From Sphingomonas sp. Leaf20 (GTDB lineage: Bacteria; Pseudomonadota; Alphaproteobacteria; Sphingomonadales; Sphingomonadaceae): 64,000 nt of DNA. Both the position numbers and the translations under genes were made by a program. This document shows, in pieces, positions 36,226-44,565 of this stretch (positions are counted from its first letter, which is position 1; every line of letters starts with the position of its first letter). Under the pieces are notes generated by a model. It was given only the letters and a program-made list of their open reading frames with translations. It made no database searches and was not told where the DNA came from. The stretch spans positions 958,980 through 1,022,979 of the forward strand of contig NZ_LMKN01000008.1 of the NCBI RefSeq assembly GCF_001421535.1. The letters run 5' to 3'.

Positions 36226-37366
36226 CATAGACCTGATATTTCTTGTTCATCCGGCTCTCGATCGTCTCGGCGATCGAACGCATCCCCTGGTTGTCGTCGA
36301 GGATCCAGCCGATCTCCGCGCGCGTCGCGCCATAGTTGGCGAGCGATGCGCGACGGATATATTCGATCATCATGAAGGCGAGCTGGCTCGCCATACGCGA
36401 CGACTGGAGCTCCTTGACCACGCCCATCAGCGGCACACGGACCGTCCGCACCCGGGGCTTGCGCAGCCAAAGCAGCAGCTTGGCCCATCCGAACGGGAGC
36501 AGATTGCCGTTCAGCGGCTTGATCGCCTCGTTCATGTCGGGGAGTGTGATCATGAACGCGACCGGTTTGCCATCGACTTCGGCGATGCGGATCAGGTCGT
36601 TGAACACGATCGGCTTCAGCTTGACGCCGACGTCCTTGATCTCGGGCGGGGTGAGCGGAACGAAACCCCAATTGTCCGACCATGCGTCGTTGAGGATACC
36701 AAGGATGATCGCCGCTTCGGTATCGAACTTCGACTTGTCGACGTTGCGGATCACGATCCGGCCATTCTTCTCGCCGGACTTGATGATCCGCTGGACGATC
36801 GGCGGAAACTCGCGGGTGATATCGACCTCATAGGTCATCAGCTGCTTGACGGGCAGGTTGCCCGCGCGCTCGATCCAGCCGCGATATTGCGGTTTGGCGT
36901 GGCCCATCATGATCGTCGGCGCATGGTCATACCCCTCGATCAGAAGCCCGGGCTCCTCCCAGACCGACATGCTGATCGGACCCAGCACGCGTTTCATACC
37001 CTGATCGCGCAGCCACGCCTCGGCCGCAGCGAACAGCGCCTGAAAGACGTCCTCGCGCTCCGCCTCCATGAGCCCCCATTGGCCGACGCCCGGGCCGAAC
37101 CCCTGCTCGGGCGGCATCGTCAGGGCCAGCGTGTCGATATGCGCGGAGATGCGACCCACGACGCGCCCGTCCTGCTCGGCGAGAAACAGCTGCGCCTTGG
37201 CGTGGCTGAACCAGCCGTTCTTCTCGGGCGTGATGAGGCCGAGTGCCTCGGACTTCAGTGGCGGCACCCAGTGAGGATCGTCTGCATAAAGGCGGAAGGG
37301 CAGGTCGATGAACGTCTTGCGATCGCGCGTCGTCTCGACCTTGCGGATCGTTATCGTACCAGCCAT
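36212..37366 (-). CDS. Large GNAT-like N-acyltransferase, candidate ceramide synthase (bCerS)
   Basis: A 384-residue cytosolic protein: ITIRKVETTRDRKTFIDLPF, DDPHWVPPLKSE, LFLAEQDGRVVGRISAHID (GNAT core), KRVLGPISMSVWEEPGLLIE, AEVDGKPVAFMITLPDMNEA and WILDDNQGMRSIAETIESR. Proteins of this kind are annotated variously as N-acetyltransferase or dATP pyrophosphohydrolase. In Caulobacter a GNAT-like protein (bCerS) N-acylates 3-ketosphinganine. This gene lies on the same strand as spt, acp, the CerR-like gene, lptF and lptG, which makes that role plausible here. The family assignment is firm; the ceramide role is inference. Confidence 0.6.
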   Translation of the reverse strand: MAGTITIRKVETTRDRKTFIDLPFRLYADDPHWVPPLKSEALGLITPEKNGWFSHAKAQLFLAEQDGRVVGRISAHIDTLALTMPPEQGFGPGVGQWGLMEAEREDVFQALFAAAEAWLRDQGMKRVLGPISMSVWEEPGLLIEGYDHAPTIMMGHAKPQYRGWIERAGNLPVKQLMTYEVDITREFPPIVQRIIKSGEKNGRIVIRNVDKSKFDTEAAIILGILNDAWSDNWGFVPLTPPEIKDVGVKLKPIVFNDLIRIAEVDGKPVAFMITLPDMNEAIKPLNGNLLPFGWAKLLLWLRKPRVRTVRVPLMGVVKELQSSRMASQLAFMMIEYIRRASLANYGATRAEIGWILDDNQGMRSIAETIESRMNKKYQVYEKAL

Positions 37367-37434
37367 TCGATCGCCCCTCGAAGCTCATTCACCAGGGCAA
37401 GCGGATAACCGCCGCCCGAGCGATCGTATACCCG

Positions 37435-38532
37435 CTATTCCTCGGTGCGGAACAGGACCGCTTCGCCGATCAGGAAGAAGAGCAGGAACGGCGCCCATGC
37501 CGCGAGAAATGGCGGATAGGCCCCCAGATTGCCCATCGCGAGCGCAAAATTGTCCGCGACGAAATAGGCAAAACCGAGCCCCATGCCGATCACCGCGCGG
37601 ATGAACAGCTTGCCCGATCGCGCGATCCCGAAGGCTGCGACGGCACCGAGCAACGGCATCAGCACCGACGAGAGCGGCCCCGACAATTTATGCCAGAGCG
37701 ACCCCTCGAGCGCCTTGGTCGGCCTTCCGGCATCGGCCAGATCGGCAATCGCGGCCTTCAACGCACCGAACGAGAGGCTGTCGGCATCGACGGTCGCCAG
37801 CGTGAACTGATCGGGCCTGACGTCGCGCCCGACCACGACCGTGCCGAGCTGCGAGAGATTGCCGCTGGCGACGTCGAACCGCGTCGCGGGGCCGATCTCC
37901 CAGCCATTGGCGACGCGCTTGCCATGCGGTGCGCGGACGATCGAAACGAGGTTGCCGCCTGCGCGATCGTACAGCGTGATGCCGCCGAGACGCGTTGCGG
38001 CCGCGCGGCCGCGGATCTGCTCGACCTGGATGAGATCGTCGCCGTCGCGCACCCAGACATTCGCCCGGTCACCGCGGTCGATCGGCATCTTGCCGTAATT
38101 GACCTTCTGCCACTGCGTCAGCGTCGCGGTTGCCCGCGAGACCACGCGGTCGTTGAACGAAAAGCTGACGATGGCGACGAGAAGGCTCGCGATCAGCAGC
38201 GGTGCGAGCACCTGATGCGCGGACAGCCCCGACGCCTTCAGCGCGATAATCTCGCTGTTCTGGTTCATCGTGATCAGCGTCAGGATCGTACCCAGCAGCA
38301 CGGAGAATGGCAGCGCGAAGGCGATGATCTGCGGCGCGCGCAGGCTGACATAGTGCCACACCTGCGCGTCGCCATTGCCGGCAAAGGCGAGGATGTTGCC
38401 CGATTCACTGAGCAGGTCGAGCGCCTGCAGCACGAGGACGAGCGCCGCGAGGATGCTGAACGTCCGCGTCATGAACAGCCGGCCCATATAGACGGCGACC
38501 GTGCGCGACGGGAACATCATCACCCGGCTCAT
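37435..38532 (-). CDS. lptG: LptG-type lipid export permease
   Basis: A 365-residue inner-membrane protein with the LptF/LptG layout: one or two N-terminal helices (FSILAALVLVLQALDL, IIAFALPFSVLLGTILTL), a periplasmic jellyroll domain, and three C-terminal helices. SEIIALKASGLSAHQVLAPLL is the coupling-helix region that contacts the LptB ATPase. Its ATG overlaps the lptF stop. Sphingomonads lack lipid A, so the exported lipid is probably a glycosphingolipid; the adjacent ceramide genes support this. Confidence 0.9.
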   Translation of the reverse strand: MSRVMMFPSRTVAVYMGRLFMTRTFSILAALVLVLQALDLLSESGNILAFAGNGDAQVWHYVSLRAPQIIAFALPFSVLLGTILTLITMNQNSEIIALKASGLSAHQVLAPLLIASLLVAIVSFSFNDRVVSRATATLTQWQKVNYGKMPIDRGDRANVWVRDGDDLIQVEQIRGRAAATRLGGITLYDRAGGNLVSIVRAPHGKRVANGWEIGPATRFDVASGNLSQLGTVVVGRDVRPDQFTLATVDADSLSFGALKAAIADLADAGRPTKALEGSLWHKLSGPLSSVLMPLLGAVAAFGIARSGKLFIRAVIGMGLGFAYFVADNFALAMGNLGAYPPFLAAWAPFLLFFLIGEAVLFRTEE

Positions 38533-39728
38533 GCCGCACCCTCCTTGTCGCGGCGGCGGCCGGGCAGGCGGCTCGTGACCATCTTGACCGTACGGCTGAT
38601 CCCGCGCTCGAGCGCGCCGATCGGTTCGCCGCCGGGCACATAGGCGATGGTGTAGTACATCCAGAGGATCAGCCCGGCAAAGACGGTAAACGGCACCCAC
38701 AGCGCGATCAGCGGGTCGATCCGCCCGAGCTCGCCGACATCCGCGGCGTATTGGTTGACCTTGTGATAGGTCACGATCATCACGATCGACAGGAAGACGC
38801 CAAGCCCGGATGTCGAGCGTTTCGCGGGCACGCCGAGTGCGACCGCGAGCATCGGCAGCAGGAACATCATCGCCACCTCGGCAAGCCTGAAGTGGAACTC
38901 GGAACGGCTTGCATCGCGCAACTCGGGGGTCGCGGCCTCGTGGCCCGCGCGCGCGAGTTCGGGAAGCGTGAATTCCAGATTGCGACCGCCGCGGACGCGA
39001 AAGCTCTCGAACTTCGGCAGGTTGATCGGCAGATCGTGGCTGCTGAAGGTGAGGACGCGCGGTGTCCTGAATTCGGGGCGCTCATGGATCAACGTGCCAT
39101 TTGCGAGCCGGAAAATGATGACGTTGGGATCGTCGGTCGCGAGGAACCGGCCCTTGGCCGCGGTGACGCCGATCCAGTCGTTCTTCGGCGTCTGCGCGTG
39201 GACGAAGATCCCCGACAGCTCGCGCCCCTTGTCGCGGCTCTGCTCGATGCGCAGCGTCATCCGGTCGCCGAGATGCGTGAATTCGCCGACCTTGATCGAC
39301 GCGCCAAGCGCACCGGTGCGCAGCTCGAAGCGCAACCCCTCGTAATAATAGCGGGCGATCGGCTGGAGATAGCCGACGATCAGGAGGTTGGCGATCGCGA
39401 GGACGATCGCGAACATGTACGGTACGCGGAGCAGCCGCGTGTAGCTCATCCCGACACTGCGCAGGACGTCGAGCTCGGACGTGGTCGCGAGCTTGCGGAA
39501 CGCGAGCAGGATGCCCAGCAGCAGGCCGATCGGGATGCCGAGCCCGAGATATTCGGGGAGCAGATTGGCGAGCATGCGCCAGACGACGCTGATCGGACCG
39601 CCCTCGGTGGCCACGAAGTCGAAAAGCCGGCGCATGCGGTCGAGCACCAGCAGCATCGCCGCGATCACGAGCGTCGAAAAGAGCGGGACCGCGATCAGCC
39701 GGGCCATGTAGCGGTCGATGGATTTCAT
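38529..39728 (-). CDS. lptF: LptF-type lipid export permease
   Basis: A 399-residue partner of LptG. IDRYMARLIAVPLFSTLVIAA is the first helix, LGLGIPIGLLLGILLAF the second, and LATTSELDVLRSVGMSYTRLL the coupling helix. A periplasmic domain of about 170 residues and three C-terminal helices follow. LptF and LptG form the membrane channel of the Lpt ABC transporter that lifts a glycolipid onto the LptC-A-D bridge. It lies 101 bases downstream of the hybrid kinase on the same strand. Confidence 0.92.
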   Translation of the reverse strand: MKSIDRYMARLIAVPLFSTLVIAAMLLVLDRMRRLFDFVATEGGPISVVWRMLANLLPEYLGLGIPIGLLLGILLAFRKLATTSELDVLRSVGMSYTRLLRVPYMFAIVLAIANLLIVGYLQPIARYYYEGLRFELRTGALGASIKVGEFTHLGDRMTLRIEQSRDKGRELSGIFVHAQTPKNDWIGVTAAKGRFLATDDPNVIIFRLANGTLIHERPEFRTPRVLTFSSHDLPINLPKFESFRVRGGRNLEFTLPELARAGHEAATPELRDASRSEFHFRLAEVAMMFLLPMLAVALGVPAKRSTSGLGVFLSIVMIVTYHKVNQYAADVGELGRIDPLIALWVPFTVFAGLILWMYYTIAYVPGGEPIGALERGISRTVKMVTSRLPGRRRDKEGAA

Positions 39729-39828
39729 GAGGCGGGGCTCTGCGAGAAGCGCGGACGGAGGAGTAATCGCGGGTCTATACCAGCTTTCGTGCCGGGATAT
39801 AGAGGTGGTATGGCGCGGAGGTCGCGGC

Positions 39829-41820
39829 CTATTCCGCAGCGATCTGTCGCGGCGGCGATGGCCGGCCCGGCGCCATCGCGGCGATCACCGCCCGTTCGAG
39901 TCCGGCGAGCGTGAACGGCTTGCGCAGGACCTGGTGATCACCGAACTCGCTGGTCGCCGACTCGCCGGCAAACCCCGTCACGAAGAGGACCGCGACATCG
40001 GGGAAGATCGGGCGCAGCGCCGCGATCATCTCCGGGCCGGTCTGGCGCGGCATCAGCACGTCGGAAATGATCAGGTCGACCGCGCCGTGGCGCGCAAGCA
40101 GAGCGGCGGCATTGACTGGATCGTCGCACGGGATCGGGTTGTGGCCCAGTTCCTCGAGCGCGTTGATCGTCGATGCGAGGACGCGCGGGTCGTCCTCGAC
40201 GACGAGGATACGCAACCCCGCACTGGCGACCGCCGGCTCGGCCGCCTGTTCCGACGCTAGAACGTCGGTGTCGCCGCCTTCCGTCTCGCCGGACGGTTCG
40301 GGATCGGCCTCGACGACGGGGTCGGCAAGGTCGCGCGGCAGATAGAGCGTGACCGTCGTTCCCTCGCCCACCGCACTGACGATTTCGATCTCGCCGTCGA
40401 GCTGGCGAACGAGTCCGAATATCTGGCTGAGCCCGAGGCCCGTTCCCTTGCCGGTTTCCTTGGTGGTGAAGAAGGGTTCGAACACCCGTTCGGCGATGTC
40501 GGGGCTCATCCCGCTGCCGTCGTCGGCGACGGCGATCGTCGCATAGTCGCCGGCAGGACAATGGCCGACCGCGTTGGCGGCCAGGCCCACGGCGCCCGTC
40601 GTCACGGTCATCGTCCCGCGCCCGTTCATCGCATCCCGCGCGTTGACGGCGAGATTGAGGACCGCATTCTCGAGCTGGACGCGGTCGGCGCGAACCCGCC
40701 AGCCGTCGGACCGGTCGACCACGGTGAGCGTGATCGCATCGCCCAGCGTGCGGTCGAGCAGGTCGGACATGCCTTCGACCAGCCCGGCGACGCCGAGTGT
40801 CTCCGGCTTGAGCGAATCCTCGCGGCTGAACGCGAGCAGCCGCCGGGTCAGCGCCGCTGCCCGGTTGGCACCGTCGGTCGCGCTTTCGATGTGACGGCGG
40901 GCGGTCAGGGGATCGCGGATGATCGACCGCTGCGCGAGTTCGAGGCCGCCAAGAACAACCGCAAGCATGTTGTTGAAGTCATGCGCGATTCCGCCAGTCA
41001 GCTGGCCCACCGCATCCATTTTCTGGATCTGGCGGAGCTTCGATTCCTGGACGCGTAATTCGGTCGTCGCCTGCTCGACCGCCGCCGAGAGCTCTTCCGC
41101 CCTGCCGCGCTCCATGTCGGCATCGGCCTGCGCATCGACCCGGTCGCTGACCGCGCGGATCGTGAACCAGCCCAGCCCGATCGCACCGAGCACGATCAAC
41201 ATGCCGAATACGGCGAGCACGCCGGCGATCGAGCTGGATCGTTCGACGGACCCCATCGCGCCGGAGGTCCGGCTGTCGAGCAGCGCCCGCTCCCTCGCGA
41301 TCAGCTGGTCGAGGGTGCGGTTGATCGCGATGAGTGTGGGGGCGTTGCGGCCCTGATAATAGCGGGCGAGCGCCTGGCTGTTCTTGCCGTAATTGGTGCT
41401 CAGCGCGGTCAGCGACAGCTCGCGGCCGCGATCCTCGTACGCGGTGCGCAACTCGGCGACGCGCGCCGACTGCTCCCGATTGTCGAAGGTGAGCCGCTCG
41501 AGGCGGTTGATCTGGGTCCCGGCGAGCACCCATTCCTCGAAATAGAGCCGGCCGAGCTGCTTGTCGCCGCTGATGACGTAGCGGCCGAGCGAGGCTTCGG
41601 ATCGTGCGATCGTACTCGACAGCGTCCGTGCGAGGATCATCACGTCATAGCTGTGCGCCTGGAGGCGGAGCGCGCGGTCGCGCTCGCGATTGGCGCTGCT
41701 CAGCGTCGATATGAGCGCGACCAGTACCGCCGCACCGAGCAGTGCCATCACGATGAGCGTGATGGTCCGCCAGGTCCCGCCGCCCCCAACGGCGATAGCG
41801 TCGGCCTCGTCCTGCGTCAC
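39829..41820 (-). CDS. CHASE3-like hybrid sensor histidine kinase
   Basis: About 663 residues: membrane helix (TLIVMALLGAAVLVALISTL), a helical periplasmic domain of CHASE3 type (about 40-180), a second helix (AVFGMLIVLGAIGLGWFTI), a coiled coil, the H-box MDAVGQLTGGIAHDFNN (near 278), ATPase motifs NLAVNARDAM, DDGSGM and GKGTGLGLSQ, and a C-terminal receiver with ILVVEDDPR, ISDVLMP (near 585) and VLRKPF, all intact. The start is uncertain: GTG at 41820 is used, while TTG at 41856 is possible. It stands between spt and lptF, so it may sense envelope lipid state. Confidence 0.85.
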   Translation of the reverse strand: MTQDEADAIAVGGGGTWRTITLIVMALLGAAVLVALISTLSSANRERDRALRLQAHSYDVMILARTLSSTIARSEASLGRYVISGDKQLGRLYFEEWVLAGTQINRLERLTFDNREQSARVAELRTAYEDRGRELSLTALSTNYGKNSQALARYYQGRNAPTLIAINRTLDQLIARERALLDSRTSGAMGSVERSSSIAGVLAVFGMLIVLGAIGLGWFTIRAVSDRVDAQADADMERGRAEELSAAVEQATTELRVQESKLRQIQKMDAVGQLTGGIAHDFNNMLAVVLGGLELAQRSIIRDPLTARRHIESATDGANRAAALTRRLLAFSREDSLKPETLGVAGLVEGMSDLLDRTLGDAITLTVVDRSDGWRVRADRVQLENAVLNLAVNARDAMNGRGTMTVTTGAVGLAANAVGHCPAGDYATIAVADDGSGMSPDIAERVFEPFFTTKETGKGTGLGLSQIFGLVRQLDGEIEIVSAVGEGTTVTLYLPRDLADPVVEADPEPSGETEGGDTDVLASEQAAEPAVASAGLRILVVEDDPRVLASTINALEELGHNPIPCDDPVNAAALLARHGAVDLIISDVLMPRQTGPEMIAALRPIFPDVAVLFVTGFAGESATSEFGDHQVLRKPFTLAGLERAVIAAMAPGRPSPPRQIAAE

Positions 41821-41915
41821 GGACGAACGATAGCCTGCGTTATACCGACGAGGCAATGTCAGCCCGGAGATGGCGGACGCGGTAGCGTTTCGCCGGCGGG
41901 ACGCGGGGATGAAGG

Positions 41916-43178
41916 TCAGCCGATCACGCCAACCGCGCGTCCGGCCTCCCGGAACATGGCAAGGATCGTCTGCACCTGCTCGTCGGTGTGCTCGGCACAG
42001 AGCGAGCAGCGCAGCAGGAAGGTGCCCGCGGGCGTCGCCGGCGGACGTGCCATGTTCACGTACAGCCCGCCCTCTAGCAGCGACTGCCAGATTGCGATCG
42101 CCTGTTCCTGGTCGGTGAGGATGATCGCGATGATCGCCGAATCGGACGTTTCGGTGCCGAGCTTGAAGCCCATTGCCTTGAGGCCGGCATGCATCGCCCG
42201 CGCGTTCTTCCAGAGCTGGGCACGCTTGTCGTGCGCGGTCATCAGCTTGCGGATCGAGGTCGCGGCGGTGGCGACGACCGACGGCGGCAGCGAGGCGGTG
42301 AAGATGTACGGACGGCAGGCGAAGCGGACCATCTCGAACTTCGGATGGTTCGACACGACGAAGCCGCCGACCGTGCCGACCGACTTCGAGAAGGTGCCGA
42401 CGACGAAATCGACCTGATCGGTGAGGCCCATTTCCTCGTACACGCCGCGGCCATTGGGACCGAAAAAGCCCATCGAATGCGCCTCGTCGACCAGCACCAT
42501 CGCGCCATGCTTTTTGGCGACCGCGACCATCTCCTTCAGCGGCGCGATGTCACCGAGCATCGAATAGACGCCTTCGAGCACCACGAGCTTGCCGGCTTCC
42601 TTGGGCAGGCGGCCGAGCCGCTTGTCGAGATCGGCCACGTCGTTGTGGCGGAAGCGGACGATCTCGGCATTGCCCTGCTTGCAGCCGTCGTAGATCGAGG
42701 CGTGGCTGTCGGCGTCGAGGATGACGTATTCGCCCTTGCCCGCGAGCGTCGAGATGATCCCGAGATTGGCCATGTACCCGGTCGAGAACACGATCGCGCC
42801 GGTCATGTCGTAGAAGTCGCGCAGCGCCTGTTCGACGTCGATGTGATCGTGGAACGTGCCGTTGAGCATGCGGCTGCCGTTGGTGCCCGAGCCGAACCGG
42901 TCAAGCGCGGTCTTGCCCGCCTGGATGACGTCCGGGTCGAACGTCATGCCCATGTAATTGTAGGTGCCGAGCAGGATCGTGTCCTTGCCGCGGATCACCG
43001 CCTGGGTCGGCGACTTCACTTCGTCCATCACGATCGTGAACGGGTTGCGCACGCCGGACCGCACGAGCGCCTCGCGCTCGGCGATCAGGCCGTCGAACTT
43101 CGACATCAGGTCGCGTTCGGGGGCGACCTCGGCGACGTCGAGGGGGAGGGCGTGGGCGGTGGTGGCGGCTTCGGTCAT
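41916..43178 (-). CDS. spt: Serine palmitoyltransferase
   Basis: A 420-residue soluble PLP enzyme that condenses serine with a palmitoyl thioester to 3-ketosphinganine, the first step of sphingolipid synthesis. It is close to the Sphingomonas paucimobilis enzyme in length and in blocks such as TILLGTYNYMGMTFDPDVI, DADSHASIYDGCKQG and VDEAHSMGFFGPNGRG. The PLP lysine is in GTFSKSVG at residue 265. The start MTEAATTAHALPLD gives the same 420 residues. An acyl carrier protein and a CerR-like gene lie just upstream on the same strand. Confidence 0.96.
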   Translation of the reverse strand: MTEAATTAHALPLDVAEVAPERDLMSKFDGLIAEREALVRSGVRNPFTIVMDEVKSPTQAVIRGKDTILLGTYNYMGMTFDPDVIQAGKTALDRFGSGTNGSRMLNGTFHDHIDVEQALRDFYDMTGAIVFSTGYMANLGIISTLAGKGEYVILDADSHASIYDGCKQGNAEIVRFRHNDVADLDKRLGRLPKEAGKLVVLEGVYSMLGDIAPLKEMVAVAKKHGAMVLVDEAHSMGFFGPNGRGVYEEMGLTDQVDFVVGTFSKSVGTVGGFVVSNHPKFEMVRFACRPYIFTASLPPSVVATAATSIRKLMTAHDKRAQLWKNARAMHAGLKAMGFKLGTETSDSAIIAIILTDQEQAIAIWQSLLEGGLYVNMARPPATPAGTFLLRCSLCAEHTDEQVQTILAMFREAGRAVGVIG

Positions 43179-43217
43179 GTTCGGTTCCAGGAGGTTGGAC
43201 TGTGATAACGCCTCAGA

Positions 43218-43322
43218 CCGTTCGTCCCGAGTAGCCATCGAGCCTGTCGAAATGGCGTATCGAGGGACATGTACCTCGATACGGTCTCTCGGCTACGCTC
43301 GATCCCTACTCGGCACGAACGG
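43218..43322. repeat. Nested palindromic repeat, family E
   Basis: Outer arms of 17 bases (CCGTTCGTCCCGAGTAG at 43218-43234 and its complement at 43306-43322, one mismatch) enclose an inner pair CGTATCGAGG (43256-43265) and CCTCGATACG (43274-43283). It lies between acp and spt inside the ceramide operon, where it could lower or delay spt expression relative to acp. Confidence 0.9.
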
Positions 43323-43330
43323 CAATGGGG

Positions 43331-43573
43331 TCAGGCCTTCAGTTTCGCCACCGCGTCGACGAGCTGACCGACGGTCTCGATCTCGGCCTGCATGTTCATC
43401 GTGATGATGATGTCGAATTCGTCCTCGATCGCGGCGACGAAATCCATGACGGTCAGGCTGTCCCACTCGAGGTCGCCTTGGAACGTGGTCGCGTCGGTCA
43501 GTGCGACGCCCTTCTTGTTGAACGGCTCGATCTGCGCGGTGACGGTGTCGTAGATCTGCTGGCGGTCGCTCAT
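43331..43573 (-). CDS. Acyl carrier protein of sphingolipid synthesis
   Basis: An 80-residue carrier protein. The phosphopantetheine site is the Ser of EWDSLTVMD near residue 39, followed by the acidic helix FVAAIEDEFDIIITMN. It differs from housekeeping AcpP (no GADSLD). Its place between the CerR-like gene and spt matches the dedicated carrier that supplies acyl-ACP to serine palmitoyltransferase in Caulobacter and sphingomonads. Confidence 0.9.
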   Translation of the reverse strand: MSDRQQIYDTVTAQIEPFNKKGVALTDATTFQGDLEWDSLTVMDFVAAIEDEFDIIITMNMQAEIETVGQLVDAVAKLKA

Positions 43574-43631
43574 GATAATCCCTTCGGTGTCGCCGTTATC
43601 CCTGACAGGGAATTGCGGCGGCTTTTCGGCG

Positions 43632-44531
43632 CTATAGCAGCCCCGCGGCGCGATACCATGCGGCGGTTTGCGCGAGCGCTTGGCGGGTCGGGACGGCGGG
43701 GGTCCACAAAGCGGGCGGGGGCGGCTGGTGCGACACCCAGTCGCGGTGGCAGAAATAGCGGACGCGGTCGCGCGTCAGCCGCGCCTTCTTGCCGCGCATC
43801 AGACGATCCGCGGCGGAGGCGAGCAGCATCAGCATGCGCGGTGTCGGCAGCACGCGGACCGGCTTGCCGACCGCGGTGCCGATCGCGCGCGCGAAATCGC
43901 GATTGTCCCAGCCGGTTGCGACGCCGTCGTCGGGCTCCATGATCGACGGCGCGGCGGGGATCTCGGCGAGCGCGAGCAACAGCGTCGTCAGGTCCTCGAC
44001 ATAGAGCAGCGAGATTCGCGTTCCTGCCGGCGGCACGGGCACGAAGCCCGACCGCGCCGCCTTGAACACGTCGAGCAGATCATGGTCGCGCGGCCCGAAG
44101 ATCGCCGGCGGGCGGACGATCGTCCAGTCGAGACCCGATGCGGTGACGCGCGTCTCCGCCTCCGCCTTCGACCAGCCATAGTTCGAGAGCCCCGGCTCGC
44201 GTGCGGCAAGCGACGAGACATGGATGAAGCGACGGATGCCGGCGAGCCGCGTCGCCTTCAGGATCGCCTCGGTGCCGGCAATATTGCCCTCGGCGAATGC
44301 GGCGCGGTCGGGCACGTTGACGACGCCCGCGACGTGGATGACGATATCGGCACCGTCGACCAGCGTGGCGAGGCTCTTGGGGCGATCAAGCGCGCCTTCG
44401 ATCCAGGTCACGCCGATGCGCTTGGCCTGCGGCTTGCGGGCGAGCGCGCGGATCGTGTGCCCGGTCTCGAGCGCATGGTCGATCAGGTGGCTGCCGACGA
44501 ACCCCGTGCCGCCGGTGATGGCCAGAATCAT
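43632..44531 (-). CDS. NAD-dependent epimerase/dehydratase family protein, probable ceramide reductase (CerR-like)
   Basis: A 299-residue extended SDR: MILAITGGTGFVGSHLID (nucleotide motif), HVSSLAAREPGLSNYGWSKAEAE (catalytic Ser and YxxxK), TIVRPPAIFGPRDHD. In Caulobacter a protein of this type next to spt and acp (CerR) reduces the 3-keto group of oxidised ceramide. The identical neighbourhood here makes that the best role. It is followed by acp and spt and preceded by proB on the same strand. Confidence 0.85.
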   Translation of the reverse strand: MILAITGGTGFVGSHLIDHALETGHTIRALARKPQAKRIGVTWIEGALDRPKSLATLVDGADIVIHVAGVVNVPDRAAFAEGNIAGTEAILKATRLAGIRRFIHVSSLAAREPGLSNYGWSKAEAETRVTASGLDWTIVRPPAIFGPRDHDLLDVFKAARSGFVPVPPAGTRISLLYVEDLTTLLLALAEIPAAPSIMEPDDGVATGWDNRDFARAIGTAVGKPVRVLPTPRMLMLLASAADRLMRGKKARLTRDRVRYFCHRDWVSHQPPPPALWTPAVPTRQALAQTAAWYRAAGLL

Positions 44532-44565
44532 GCGCGCGCTCCCGGGGTGTTCATGGCGCGGCCGA

